Positions 24,327 through 37,148 of a stretch of 64,000 nucleotides of DNA are shown here, piece after piece. The stretch is taken from the NCBI GenBank assembly GCA_964036665.1, contig OZ038532.1, forward strand, positions 21,727,037 to 21,791,036. Direction: 5' to 3'. Source of the DNA: Gordius sp. MW1. Lineage: Eukaryota > Nematomorpha > Gordioida > Gordea > Gordiidae. Position 1 is the first letter of the stretch, and every line of letters starts with the position of its first letter. Below the pieces are notes generated by a model. It did no database searches and was not told where the DNA came from. It saw nothing but the letters and a program-made list of their open reading frames with translations. The position numbers and the translations under genes are program-made.

Positions 24327-25496
24327 TCATGGTTCGGCTTGGGCACTCTCTGAGTCTTTATCCAGACAATTGGTTTCATTGTTTCTTTCCTCAGTGCAAG
24401 AATCATGTAGAGTAGTAACTATAAAATGAATGACCTTTGCATATATGTCGAACGTTTGTGGATTTCTATTACTGCCCAGTACTTCTCCAATAGCTTCAAG
24501 CAAGGGTTCTTCCACGCTCTAAATAGTATACAAAATCATCTATCAATTGTAAAAAGATATAAAGTCATAGCTTATAAAAACTCTACACATAGTTCAAATA
24601 TTGTAATATACAAATTTATTGGAATCCTACGTAAAAATAATGGGGTTGAAATCCATTGATATGAGCGTGGTATTTCCCTAAAGAATTTAACACTTTGTAA
24701 CACAGCTTCAAATCGTTAATGTTCGTAATAGCATCTTCGAATGTATTCATAACAATCTCTGAATGATAGGCTAAAGCTTCATTGAATTCATATGCATAAG
24801 CGTTTTTGTATTGTTCCTCGGGTATAACTATTTTTGGAAATAGTTTTAAGAAAAGTGGATTGTTCTTAAATAATCTAATAGGTTGAAGAGATAATATGTT
24901 GTATGTTAACTATTTATAAAAATATGTTTTTATGATGTTATTTTGGTACATGAACTTGATGTCATAACATGCAATCTTTGTTAGTGCTATGGTAAGCAAT
25001 TTTAAAATTTACTATTTATAGTACGATATCTTAAAGTTTGTAATTAACGTTTCATACGACGTTAACCTAATAAAAAATGGCGTTCAAAATCATAGTATTT
25101 ATTTTAAAGGTGTTAATTGAATCAATAAGAAGATAAATTTGTCAAAAAATATATATTTAAAAAATTTGCATTTAATCGCAAAATACTATATAGAGGAATC
25201 TTTTATTAATAAAACAAAATATATTTAAAAAATTTTGAGATGATTTAATTACTTAATGAAAAATCTGATGCCAGTTATGTCCAATTTGTTACAAATGGAG
25301 CTGAATGATTTCTTAAGGAGTGCAATTTCTTCCAAAGTCAAAATATAGTTTTCTGTTTTATTCAATTGGCAATTTTTATTTGACAAAACTGAATTGAATG
25401 AAACTATGGAAGGTCTTTTAATAGAACCATGTATTTACACTTTTTGTAATCCTCTACTATTTGCATGTTAGGCATTTTATCATGAACGCACCCCAT
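24327..25496 (-). pseudogene. Globin B-left (one frameshift in exon 1)
   Basis: Exons 25253-25496, 24631-24874 and 24327-24518. The start reads MGCVHDKMPNMQIVEDYKK. Exon 1 then loses one base near TGTAAATAC (about 25430), which breaks the frame before the A helix (ILTLEEIALLKKSFSSI). Its B12.2 donor is intact (AA/GTAATT). Exon 2 holds the CD corner (LFPKIVIPEEQ), distal His in LAYHSEIVMNTF and proximal His in NSLGKYHAHINGF. It ends at the G7.0 donor GTAGGATT. Exon 3 encodes helices G-H (EEPLLEAIGEVLG ... YAKVIHFIVTTL) and a charged tail ending QAEP. With one base restored the length would be about 226 aa, so it may be a young pseudogene or an assembly error. It is closest to globin B-right. 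Confidence 0.85.
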
Positions 25497-28148
25497 CCGA
25501 CAATAGAATATTTGAATTTAAAATTATTAAAAAAGTGATTTTGATGTATTCTCCCAAAAATCAATAAATATCAAACGAAATAATTACTTAACATTTCGAA
25601 TAAATAAGCAAAACTTAATTAGTAACTAGATAAGGAACTGATTTCTTACCAATTAGCAGTCTATAAGTCGTAAATATTATTTTGACATCCATTCTCGGAA
25701 TAGCCAATTTAATTAAAAATAATTATCTAATAGGTGACGGGAACTTAGTCAATTACCTTTTTATGCAGGTAAATATTTTATTAACACCAACCTTATTATA
25801 TCGGTAGATTATTATACTTATCAATCTTATTGATATCATTGAATGCTTATAAATGGTTACGTAAATGATAATTTAAGACATAGTTGACCCCACTTGTAAG
25901 TAAAATTTAGATTGAGCTTTAAGAAAATGGTGCCACACGCGTTTTAACAAAACCAAGACTCATTTATTCTCCACATTGTCAAGGGTTTAAATAGTTATCT
26001 GGTTTAAATATTAAGATCTTTACAAAACTAAAATTAAAATTGGAAATTATAAATAATTATTAAGAAAGGGCCCATAACGCTCTACTCTATTCAAGTTAGT
26101 TAGTCTATATAATTGTCTTTGTAGTGTTCAGCTTTCTGAATTAGCCGTTATTTGACACAATTTGGGCTTAGATTTGCATTTTTTAAAAATATGTAATGTA
26201 TTCTTTCAAAAAGTGTAATCCAAATTTCAAAACTGTACAATTCTTTATAAAGCTGTGATGTTTACTATTATGTTCTTTGCAGAAAATAATTATAAATATT
26301 GTAAGTAATAAACTGTGAAAAATGCTTTATAAGCATTTATAATATAATCATATATTTAAAAATTAAATTTAAACATGCAAAATTATGAATTCCCGCTGTA
26401 ATTTGCAATCATACAGTATAATTTAAATTTTTATAACTCATGAAATGATACATTGATGCCAATATATGTTTCCAAATGAAATAAATGAAATAGGTAAGAC
26501 CTACTTACAATTACCTCTGACAATACTTGCTCTAAATAATTAGCATAGTATTATCAACAATTGTGTAAAATTCTTTTATGCAACCTTTTATCTATGAAGT
26601 CGTTGTTTAATTAGCTCGGGGGCTGTCTATTATTTTGAAATAGTGTTGACATCTTGAAGATGCCAAAATTTTAAGAATCATTAATATTAAGTCAAATTGA
26701 AATGGCAATGACTACGTAACAATCTAATGCCTTAGAAATCAATTTTTTGTTATTAATTGCACTACCAAAAGGCAAATTTAGAGAGTTTAAGCTAATAAAT
26801 GCATTAAAATCATGGAAGAATTTATTATAAGGCGACGTGACGAGTTAAAAGTGTGAGCTAAGATAAGTTATAGAGGTAGAATAAAGTAATAGATTCAGGT
26901 AATAAAGGCTGGTAAATTTTATAATAATATTTAAACGCAATTTTTGAATCCATCTATAAAGCACTCTAATGCATTGATAGTCATTTTTTATAATATGAGG
27001 TTTTTTAAGAGATTTATAGACAGGAGCAATGCTATTAATAAATTTCTTTAAAATATTCTTTACGAGGAACAAATTCTTTTAAATTTAATAAGGTATATTT
27101 TTTATTTACTAAAAATCTACAAATGATACACATCATGATAATTGACCTATAAGAATCATTTCAAACTTCATTTAGGAGGAACAAATACTAATTACAATTC
27201 TATTAAAATTGTGGTTTGAAATAAATTAGGCTGATTTGGATAGACAAAATATAAAAATTTAATAAAACCGTTAGTTGTATCTTTTGTATTTATTATCATT
27301 AAATATTATAATTATACTGGATGTATAAGTGTCAATATGTGTCTTCGGATTATCCTTATTAATTTCCCACTCAGATATAAATTGTTTGCCAACCTTTTTG
27401 TCAGATTCTAAATGGATTAAAACATTGCACAGCCTTTTAACACCCAATAGTTTAATCAAAATGTTAAGTATGAGTCAACATATAATATCATGTTTTTGAA
27501 GCCTTTATTTCGAGCTAGCAATATCGGTTAAATATTATTGTTCAATAGCATGATTGCTAATGACCAAAACACAATGTTTTGATCAACAATAATAATATTT
27601 AACGAGATAAAGAAGAATTAATAAGGCTATGCAAGAGAACCGTTGCAGTAAATTAGCATAAGCTCATCGACGCCCTCAGATTACGCAAATAAATTAAATT
27701 ACTTACGCATATTTTTATAATATTAATTGTTCTCGGAAACCAATTAATTATATTCTGTTTATAGTTTTGATATCAATTGATTAACTATTATTAAACGTGC
27801 GAATATATATTAAATATAAGTAAGTTTACATTATTAAATATTGAGGTAATAGCCAAATATTGCCAAACAAATAAAATGAATCATATAACGAGTGTCGCCT
27901 CATCCTACTTGAATTAGGATCATCTCACCACTGCTGAGTTTCTTAAAATATTAAAGTATTCTAAACGAAAAAAATCCTTGCTACCTTTGGCCCTCAAGTC
28001 TTAAATATAATCAAAAGACAGGAGCAATTATTTGATTTTCCATAAGCTAATCACTCTAGACTTATCAATGTGTAACAATTATTAAATTAGATTCTCTAAT
28101 TTAAAAACTAAGCTACAATTATGGTGATTAAACCCAAAAAGTTACAAC
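25497..28148. other. Intergenic spacer between globin A-left and B-left
   Basis: AT-rich. It is collinear with 52924-56300 of the right block, and its first part (about 25720-26450) is also matched by 42478-42604 plus 45010-46276. No gene recognised. Confidence 0.55.
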
Positions 28149-28315
28149 CATGGGCGTAGTCAGAGGGTGGCAGGGAGGAGTGGTTGCCCCCCCCCCCTAA
28201 ATCTAAAATTTCTTCAAAACTTTATAGTAATTATGACAATAATTAAGAAAAATTATCATTTTGCCCCCTAAATCATTATTGACCCTCTCTAAATTCATTT
28301 CTGGCTACGCCCATG
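28149..28315. mobile_element. GCGTAGCC-family hAT-type MITE with perfect TSD
   Basis: Ends CATGGGCGTAGTCAG and CTGGCTACGCCCATG are inverted repeats. They are flanked by GTTACAAC at 28141-28148 and again at 28316-28323. The matching place in the right block (about 56310) has one GTTACAAC and no insert. The 8-bp duplication points to the hAT superfamily. At 167 bp it has no coding capacity. Confidence 0.92.
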
Positions 28316-29713
28316 GTTACAACGATAAAAAAAAGAATTAACCCCAATTTAACAGAAATTTATAACTTTATTAGTATTACAGTGACTATTATAGTAAATC
28401 TTATGACTTAAACTATTAACTCTGCATAAAAAAAAGTATAAAAAAGCTATGTACATTTATATAGTCTAGATTTACATTCATAACATTAAGATTCCATGGT
28501 AAACGACACCTCCTCTTAATTGATTCGTAAAATAAAAGTTAAAGAATAATTGGAATTTAATAGTTAAAATATAAACAAATTAGGTAATTAAGCATTAAAT
28601 TTTGAAGCGGCGATATATTAAGAGGCCTTCACAACTTCTTGTGCTTCTGTAGTTTGCTTAATCTCTTTAGAAATTTCTTCTGTTACGCATGCTTGATGTA
28701 ATGTATTAACAACAAATCGAATTAATTTGGCATATATAACACCTAATCCATGGTTCCATTTAGATCCCAAAACTTCTTTTACAGCTTCAAGCAAGGGCTG
28801 TTCAATGCTCTATAATAAAATTATGTATAATACTATTAAGATTTAAACAACTTTTATAATTATTAAGTGCTGAACTCTATATAGCAAATATTTGCAATTG
28901 TAGCCAAGAGAGACAATTAAATATATATATCTTAAAGTTTGAGACTATTTACGCTTAAAATTAATATATTTTTGTGATTTGGATGTTGTTCGTGATTAGA
29001 TAAAATATCAAAATGGCAATTTAAATTGGTCAGGAGGTATATTATTATATAATACATAAATTAAAAATATGTTTAAATTTTATTTATTTAAAATTTAAAG
29101 GAAATATACTTTGCTTCCCGACGTCGTATGATTTTAGTCACTTCTTTGTGATTGGGTTATTAACGCAGGTATTTAATAAGTCGCAACAAAATAAGACAAC
29201 AAACTCTCCCCTTTTTTGCCAAATGACGCTCAAGTGTGTTATAGTTAAAAATTTTCGGCATGTGATTTATTACATATTTTTAATTAATAAAATTTACCAA
29301 GATTAAGTACAGGAAAATAGCATATGTGATATTTCTATCATTCATCACAATGAAATATTAAAAAAATAATACAATTGTTAAATTTTAAGAAGTTAACATG
29401 TCGGTCTTGAGTGTAGGTATGACGATTAACGCTAACATGTGATTCTGGAATTAAATTATTATAACCTTATGACACTCAATTAAGTGGTATTTAATCAGCA
29501 CATTTGCTCTTCATTCATAAACTCATATGTTCTAAATGGTGAATGAATCTTAAAACACCTGAATCATATGTTTAAAAATCACAACACTTAGACCTATATT
29601 AAGGTGTCGTTAAAATGTCACAAGTTGGTGAAGGTTTAAAAATAGTTAAAATCTTATTATTAACAATTTAATAATGATAAGTTTTGGATATAGAAGGTTT
29701 ACAAGGTACATGA

Positions 29714-30423
29714 CAGTGGCGTACGCAAGGGGGTGATTTTGGGGTTCAAACCCCGCCCCCCCCCCCCGCGGATTTCGGAAAAAATATTTTTTTAATATCG
29801 CATTATTTAATAAATATTATGAAATGAGTGTTACTTAATTATCTATGAGCACTTATATTAAACACCATTAAGTATTTTTACGCGTTAATATATTTTTCCG
29901 GGATTTTATTGTGGTTATAAGACGTAAGCATTTCATATGAATTCCTCGATCAATTTGAATAAAAGAAAAGGCGCAATGTTTAAATTTTGTGTCAAAAAGT
30001 TAATCATGCAGAACAAGAACCTGCTGCTGGTAAGATTTTCAAATGATTATAGTTAGATAATAATTTTAGATTTAGTTTATGTGGAACAAGGACCTGCTGT
30101 TTAAAATCTAAATTTGGCTGGACAAACTCACATGTATGCTACATTATGTATATCCATGGGCGTAGCCAGGTTTTGGATTAGGGGGAGGCGAAACGTTTAA
30201 AAGTTTACTTAGGGGGGGGGGCAAAACATATTTTTTTTTAATTTATAAGGGTATTTGCATTGAAATTTTTTTTTGTCATTTAGGGGGGGGCGGCCTTTCC
30301 TGGCTACGCCCATGTATAGATCTTTAATCAAATTACATAAAAAAAAATTTATTATAAATTTTTTCTATATTCGGAAAAAATTTGAAAACCCCCCCTCAAA
30401 ATAAATTCCTGCGTACGCCCCTG
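29714..30423. mobile_element. hAT-type MITE (CAGTGGCGTACGC family) in globin A-left intron 2
   Basis: Ends CAGTGGCGTACGCAAGGG and TTCCTGCGTACGCCCCTG are inverted. GTACATGA flanks both sides (29706-29713 and 30424-30431). The same insertion is in the right gene at 57674-58378, so it predates the duplication. A second MITE (30155-30314) sits inside it. Confidence 0.9.
30155..30314. mobile_element. GCGTAGCC-family MITE nested in the previous MITE
   Basis: Ends CATGGGCGTAGCCAGG and CCTGGCTACGCCCATG. It is shared with the right block (58112-58269). The target duplication is no longer clear. Confidence 0.85.
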
Positions 30424-30916
30424 GTACATGATAAACAATAGGTGATTGATATAAGCCACAAATTCAAAAACAAAAAATCCAAGTTCAAAAGTAATAGCAA
30501 AGTTTTAATAAAACAAATGAGGTACTTACAAAAAAGTATTCCGCTTTGTATCCAGCTATATGATAGTGATAAGTTCCGAGTGAAGTTAATACTTTGTAGC
30601 ATAGGTCGTAATCGGTTACATTACGAATTGCTTCTTCGAAAGTGTTCATAACAATTTCTGCATGAACCGCAAGGGCTTCATTTCTTCCATAAGCAATAGC
30701 GTTAGATAGTTGATCTTCGGCTATTACTATTTTAGGAAACATGGCTAAATACGTTGGTGTTGCCACGAATAACCTTGTAAAAACAAACTATTATAATAAT
30801 TAATTACTCACAAATAATTTCGTTTTATAATGTACTTTCTTGAAGTCAGCTTTAAACACTAATTCTCCATCAATTTAATTGTTTATACCATAAATCCGCT
30901 ATAGGCGTTTATAGAA

Positions 30917-31180
30917 AAATTTAATTTATCTAAAAGTTAGATCTAATAAAATTATATAAGGCATCAGACTATCATTTTCAAATTAAATCCAATTTTGTCA
31001 ATCGTTTAATTTAATTATTTATAACAAAATTTACATTTAACATTAAATTTCCATTAAACGACGTTAAGACTAAATTATCAACCAGATTATAAAAGGGTTT
31101 TATGGTAAAGGCATTTGAATTATTTATAACTAAGAGCTATTCCATAATTATTAAAAGTTGCCTTATAAAAAATATCACAT
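30917..31180. other. Inverted intron segment relative to the right copy
   Basis: This 264-bp part of intron 1 matches 58879-59145 only as its reverse complement. Flanks on both sides (GCGTTTATAGAA to the left, AATAATTATTTAATTTATGC to the right) stay collinear. No transposon ends are seen at the edges. Confidence 0.85.
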
Positions 31181-31535
31181 AATAATTATTTAATTTATGC
31201 CCTAAAGTTTGCTAAGATAAAAAATTGGCATTAAAAATTGCAATATGGCTTTTTACTTCGTTCTTATTTTCCAAGATACACTAATCACAACTGCGTCGTA
31301 CAAAAAATTTAAGACAAATTTAAATTAAAACTCTCCGTCAAATTTAAAGGGAACATGATATAAGTAATGCCCCCAATTTCATTTACCAATTCCGTCCGGT
31401 AAAAAGGGACAGTTGAAAATAGAGGTTGCAAATTTTTATTATTAAATTCCAGGACTTTTCCTCCCCCTTTTTAACCCTTTATTTAGTGTGTTGCAATTAA
31501 AGCTTGTGTAAGTATAATTAACATTTAATCATTAA

Positions 31536-31706
31536 CATGGGCGTAGCTAGGAGGCGGGCAGGGAGGGGCGGCTGTCCCCTGCCCCTCTAAATCCAAAAAT
31601 TTGTTGAAATTTATTAAAATTCTGACTTAAATATCAAAAGATGATTATTTTGCCCCTCTTTAAATCATTATTGCCCCCTCTAATTCCAATGCAAGCTAGG
31701 CCCAAG
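31536..31706. mobile_element. GCGTAGCC-family MITE in intron 1 of globin A-left
   Basis: Starts CATGGGCGTAGCTAGG and ends GCTAGGCCCAAG, flanked by ATCATTAA at 31528-31535 and 31707-31714. It is shared with 59500-59668, so it is older than the duplication. Confidence 0.9.
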
Positions 31707-32444
31707 ATCATTAACCATATGATTCAAAAATTTTAGTTACAAATATCACATTGATTAGTAAAACAACGTGTTATTTGATAATAATAGATGAATACAGTTC
31801 CATATTCCATCAAATGTATTATTAATTAACCACTTAAACCCTGCCATAATCTATACGCCCCCTTCTATTAATGACCCATTAAGTATTTATACTAATGCTA
31901 TAAAATGACATTTTAATAATCAGATGGCAGCAATTTAGATTATTGCATTTTTATTAATTAAAAATCTATAGCTAAAAACCTTAACCCTTGATAGGCTAAA
32001 ATACATCAATCTATAATTTGGTCCATAGTTACACCAAGATTGATAGAACTGTCGCGTTAATTATAGCAGCGAGTTATTAGGTAAAGCGCGCTACTTAATT
32101 TAGAGTTATTAGCGCCTTATATTTTAGTCTTCGTGATGCAACTAGTAAGCATTGTGTGTGCAATATTTCTAATTGCCATGAGAATTGGCAGGGATTGATA
32201 TGATTCATAGTTCTTCATTCCAAAAAATTGTAATTTAATAGGAATTTGACATATTTAATACTTAATATCTTAAGTTTTTATATGTAATTAAGTAAGAAAT
32301 GGTTTAAACTAGGGATGGTGAAACGCTTAGCACCAGCGCGTGTAGCGCCTCCCATCTATAATACATAACATAGTCACTTGGAGGCGCTAGAGCTATAGCA
32401 CATAGTCACATAAGGCGCTAGAGCTATAGCGTGGCGTTAACATT

Positions 32445-32613
32445 TGATATGGAATCATAGAATCGAATTACGAAGCTTTATTCAAATTTGTGACACGAAT
32501 CAAAATACAACATATGATCAAAAGGAAGTCCACACGGCATATAGAAAATAAACGATAATAATAAAAACGTGTATATCAATATTATAAAACATAACATAAG
32601 TACAAACATAACA
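32445..32613 (-). repeat. 3' LTR of Ty3-2
   Basis: A 169-bp LTR, the partner of 36630-36797. The two differ by a C/A change and a 1-base indel near GATCAAAAGG. Confidence 0.9.
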
Positions 32614-32636
32614 TTTCCCCTCACCGTCTATTAGAA

Positions 32637-35600
32637 CTAAATTTCTTCTATCAACCGTCTCGGGGGTTTCCTATTCCTGGTTGATTTCCTTTGACTGATC
32701 TGCCATTCTGGATCTTCCACGTTAGAGGTCGGAGTTGATGTGCCGTCGTCCGAACTATCTTCAGTGTCCTCGGGCCTGTGTATATCCATGGCATTCGAAC
32801 GATCTCTCAACTGGTAGCTATGTTTCCGCATGTTTTTACTTAGTGTTTCCACTAAATACGAACATGGGCCGTTGCGTTTTATTATCTTCCCCGTTCTCCA
32901 GCCTTTATTATCTTCATTTTTACCCATACTAATTGGCCAGGAATGAATTCTCTATTCTCCGTCTGCGCATCATGTCTCGTTTCCTGTTCATCGATTTTTT
33001 GTTCCATAAATTTGTTTTGAGTTGGACGTATCCAGTCCAACGAAGTTTTGAGATTTCTTCCAATTAACGCTTTTGACGGTGATCTTCCTGTAGAAGAGTG
33101 TTCGCTGATGCGGTAGCTGATGAGAACATCAATCATGCAATCTTCCGGATCCGAGTTGTAATCGCGTGGAGCTGCATACCGTGATTTCAGAGTCCTAATG
33201 GCTCTTTCGGCGAGGCCATTGGTTTTGGGATGATATGGTGTTGCGTAAATGTGTTTGATCTGGTATTTATCGCAAAAACCCTTCATTTCCCAGCTTCGAA
33301 ACTGCGGCCCGTTGTCTGTCACTATTTGCTTAGGAACTCCCCACCTAGCAAACCAATCTAGCAGTTTTTCAATGTAACTTCAATTGTCGAACTTCGCAGT
33401 AACGCCGCTTCGATCCATTTGGAATAAGAATCTATCGCCACCAGCCAATAATAACCATCCACTGGCCCCGCATAATCTATGTGTATCCTTTCCCACGGGT
33501 GTTCTGTTACGTTCCAAGAATAAAGGGGAACTTCAGGTCGATTACATCTATTCTTCTGACACCCAACACATGTCCGAACGTGTGTTTCGATATCTTTATC
33601 CAAGTGTGGCCAATACACGTATAACCTGGCGATGGATTTCATGGAGTTAATCCCCGGATGACCCCTATGAATAATAGTCAAAACTTGTTGCCTAAGCCGC
33701 GATGGGACAACTATCAATCCGTTAATGTAAACGACTCCCTTGTCATGTTCCATCTCATTCTTTCTATCGAAAAATATCTGCAATTCTTTGCTAACCGCAT
33801 TTTTGTCCGTTGGCCAACCTTTGTCAATAAATCTTTTTAATATTCTTAAATTCGAATCATTGTGTGACTCCCTAATTTCTTCCGTCAGGTGCAAATCTTG
33901 CAAATTAAGAAGACGGATATGATAAGTTGAATTACTTTTATAAAAATTGACTTTATCCGCATCAGACGCTGGTACCGGTAAGCGTGATAATGCATCAGCA
34001 CATACATTCTCCTTGCCTGGAATGTATTCAATAGTATAGTCATAAGCAGACATCTTCCATGCCCATCTGACTAACCGATTGTTGCTTATCTTCGGTAAAT
34101 CTCGTGTGGCTCCAAATATCCTTTCCAGAGGTTTATGATCGGTCCTTAGAATAAATCTACAGCCTAGTAAGTATGTATGAAATTTTTCCATACCAAAAAC
34201 CAAGGCTTTTGCTTCTCTGTCAATTGGTGAATATTGTTTCTCTCCATCAATTAGCGTTCTTGACGCATATGCGATTGGTCTTTTATTATTTTTAATTAAA
34301 TGATAGAGTACAGCTCCAAACCCCATTTCTGAAGCATCGCATTCAAGAATTAATGGAAGTTCATTCGAGTACGGTACTAAGGTCGATTGGTCTGATAACA
34401 AAGCTTTGACCTTTTGAAAAACTGATTCTTCCGTTTGAGACCAAACCCATTTGGCTTTGACGCTCGTCAATTTGTGTAATGGTGCCATTATACCATGTAA
34501 ATGTGGAATAAATTTTTCGTGGTAGTTGATTAAGCCTAAAAGCAATAGCAATTCTTTAATATTCTTTGGAGAGGGGCTATTTTTAATAGCTCGCACTTTA
34601 TCCGTAGAAGGATGAATACCGTTACAATCAAAAGTATGCCCAAGAAAGGTTATAGATTCTTTTAAAAATTCGACCTTAGAAAATTGCGCCTTCATACCAA
34701 CCGATTGTAATTTATTAAGTACCTTTTTGACATTGTATACATGATCCTGGTAGTTTTTGCCCGTGATAATGATATTATCTAAATAAATTCCCGTTTGATT
34801 GCAATCACTCAATATACTTTCCATGTATCTTTGAAAAATCAAAGGCGCACATGATAACCCAAATGGCATCCGTTTTTATCTAAAAAAACCGATGTGTGTT
34901 GAAATAGTTAGTAATTCCTGACATTCTTCAGCTATAGGTAGCTGCAAATATGCATCTCGCATGTCGATTTTGGTATATAAGTATCCATCTCGAATTTTTG
35001 CTGCGATATCGTCAAAAGTTGGAATGATATGATAATCGTTATGAATGAAAGGATTTAAAGTTACTTTGAAATCCGCGCAAATTCTTATTTCACCATTTTT
35101 CTTCCTTACATTTACTATAGGAGTGCTCCATGTAATTTTGCTAACCCCAGGATCTACCTTTTCTATAATACCTGCATGCATTAACCTGCTAAGTTCCAGC
35201 TCGACCGGCTTGCGTAAAGGAAAGAGAACCCTTCTTGCCGGAATCGCAATTGGTTTTGCATCATCTAGTAAAATGATTTTTACGGAAAACCTTTACTTGA
35301 GTCGGAGTATCGTTAAACACCAATGGAAATCGTTGTCAAGGTTAATTAAGGCTCTGTTTAGCGGGAATTTTTCGCCGATTTTATGTATTTTGACTTCTCT
35401 CGGTATTTGTAATCCGAATTTTACTATCCACGGCAACCCAAATAATGGTACATCCTCCGATTTTGCAACAACAGCCGATAGATAATGTGAAATGTTTCCC
35501 ATTTCGACTACCATATGTGTTTTTCCCAATATTTCTACTGGTTGATTACCATAAGCCTTTGGAATCGCACAACCGTATAGCTTCGGTTTTCCTAACAGTT

Positions 35601-35673
35601 GCCATACTCTAGCATTAATTACTGAGGTTTGGGCCCCAGTATCATAATCCATTAGAACGGAATGTCCATTCAA
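32637..35673 (-). pseudogene. Ty3-2 pol (protease, RT, RNase H, integrase)
   Basis: Protease motif YDTGAQTSV near 35640. RT starts near 35280 with a break, continues in 34876-35181 (IDMRDAYLQ), and breaks again at 34870-34875 before the 503-codon stretch 33358-34869. The RT active box reads YLDN instead of YLDD, which removes the second catalytic Asp. RNase H shows CDASEMGFGAVL and TDHKPLERIFG. Integrase has the HHCC region (HRGHPG ... CVGCQ), the Asp in HIDYAGPV and, after one more break near 33340, TDNGPQF and NGLAERAIRTLK. The C-terminus (32637-32927) is basic and ends about PPRRL. Apart from the frame breaks and the YLDN box it is complete. Confidence 0.85.
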
Positions 35674-35700
35674 CTTAACCGTAATTGTAGCTCGTTTAGC

Positions 35701-36569
35701 CTATTGTCCAATATGTTTTATAGAATCAGCAGTTTCATAATCGAGGACTTGATTTAGGGTGCTACGGCAGCATACAGCGTAGTGCCCTTTCTTGTTGCAC
35801 TTGTAGCACACAGCATTGAATGCTGGGCAACGATTTCTTGGATGCTCTTTTTGGCATCTATAGCAATTTGAGGCTTTACCGTATACTTTCTTTGTATGAT
35901 CGGGCTGTCGAGTATGCGTGGGGGTTTGATTTTTTATTTTATGGAGCATTTCGTCTCTTCCTTCGGGTGTTTCCATTTCCATCATTTTATAGATCATCTC
36001 ATCTTTTCCTTCCTGTGTTTCCATCTCCGCCCTCTCCATTGTTATTGCCATGTTAATCACTCGATCTAGAGATAAGGGATTTCCATTCTCGTCCAATGTA
36101 TCAGGATATTTGCTCCTTAGTTTCAATTCCAACCTTTTTAACTTGCAAGCATACACAAAATGATCCCGGCAACGTTCGTCAATATCCGACTTGTAGTTGC
36201 ACTTGCTAATACATGTCTTTATTCTTTTTAACAATTCTAATATTGTTTCCCCGTTCTGTCATGTAATATTCAACAGTTCAAATCTGGAAGCGAACACTGT
36301 TTGGGGGGGGGTTGAAATTTTTGATATAGTATCTTCTCAATATCCTTCCACTTGGCATCTTTCAGTTTAGTCGGATATAATAATTGCCTGAGTTCTTTAA
36401 TAGTTCCTAGCCCTATAAAGGCAAGCAAAACCTTTTTCTTGTTTGTGTGGGTCGGCTCGATTCCTTTGATTTCAAACATAGCTTCCAAGTTGAATAAGTA
36501 ATCCTCTATGGAATGTAAATCCGGATTAAATTCAGATAAATGGATTTTAGATAGTTTGGGTTCCTCCAT
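35701..36569 (-). pseudogene. Ty3-2 gag
   Basis: The start codon at 36567-36569 opens MEEPKLSKIHLSEFN. The frame continues to about 36305, where a run of nine G in the plus strand coincides with a frame break. A second open stretch (35701-36234) has two Cys-rich knuckles, CYRCQKEHPRNRC and CYKCNKKGHYAVCC. Gag packages the element RNA. Since the break is at a homopolymer it could be a sequencing error rather than a true lesion. Confidence 0.8.
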
Positions 36570-36629
36570 ATTCGAATGTTTCCTAAAAACAATTTATTTA
36601 TATACTTGTTCTTTTATCTTAGTCGCCAC

Positions 36630-36797
36630 TGATATGGAATCATAGAATCGAATTACGAAGCTTTATTCAAATTTGTGACACGAATCAAAATACAACATAT
36701 GATAAAAAGAAGTCCACACGGCATATAGAAAATAAACGATAATAATAAAAACGTGTATATCAATATTATAAAACATAACATAAGTACAAACATAACA
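36630..36797 (-). repeat. 5' LTR of Ty3-2
   Basis: A 168-bp LTR, nearly identical to 32445-32613. It holds the promoter for minus-strand element transcription. Confidence 0.9.
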
Positions 36798-36996
36798 ACA
36801 TTGTTGTATAATATATAGGTTAAATTGCATTATTAATTGCATTAATGCAATTTAACTTATAAATTTTATAACAATGTTAGCGCCAGGCTATAGCTCTAGC
36901 GCCTTATGTGATTATGTTACCTCTAGCGCCTCCAAGTGACTATGTGCTATAGCTTTAGCGCCTATCAAACGCTATTTCACCATCACTAGTTTAAAC

Positions 36997-37148
36997 CATG
37001 GGCGTAGCCAGGGGGGGGCAGCGATTTTTTTTTCAATGCAAAAACCCTTAAAAATTAAAAAAATTTACGTTTTGCCCCCCCCCCCCTTAATTGAACTCTT
37101 AAACGTTTTGCCCCCTCCCCCCTAATCCAAAATCTGGCTACGCTTATG
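36997..37148. mobile_element. GCGTAGCC-family MITE using the same GTTTAAAC target
   Basis: Ends CATGGGCGTAGCCAGG and CTGGCTACGCTTATG. The left duplication GTTTAAAC (36989-36996) is also the right duplication of the neighbouring hAT element, and GTTTAAAC recurs at 37149-37156. It is absent from the right block. Confidence 0.92.

Larger units (their letters stand above)
32445..36797 (-). mobile_element. Young Ty3/gypsy-type retrotransposon (Ty3-2)
   Basis: LTRs are 32445-32613 and 36630-36797; they differ at only a few positions. On the minus strand they begin TGTTATG and end ATATCA. The flanking target duplication is ACATT (32440-32444 and 36798-36802). Next to the 5' LTR is a primer-site-like GTGGCGACTAAG, and before the 3' LTR a polypurine tract GGTGAGGGGAAA. 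The internal region keeps gag, protease, RT, RNase H and integrase with only a few frame breaks. It belongs to the same family group as Ty3-1 but is much younger. It lies inside a hAT element inside a globin intron. Confidence 0.93.
32310..36988. mobile_element. hAT-type element split by a Ty3 insertion
   Basis: Ends TAGGGATGGTGAAACGC and TATTTCACCATCACTA are inverted. The flanks are GTTTAAAC at 32302-32309 and at 36989-36996. Without the Ty3 element it is only about 320 bp, with internal copies of CTATAGC.CTAGCGCC. The right block has a single GTTTAAAC at about 60273-60280, which is the empty site. Confidence 0.88.

Noticed and set aside
35045..35485. Plus-strand open frame of 146 codons
   Set aside because: Antisense shadow of the Ty3-2 protease and RT coding region.
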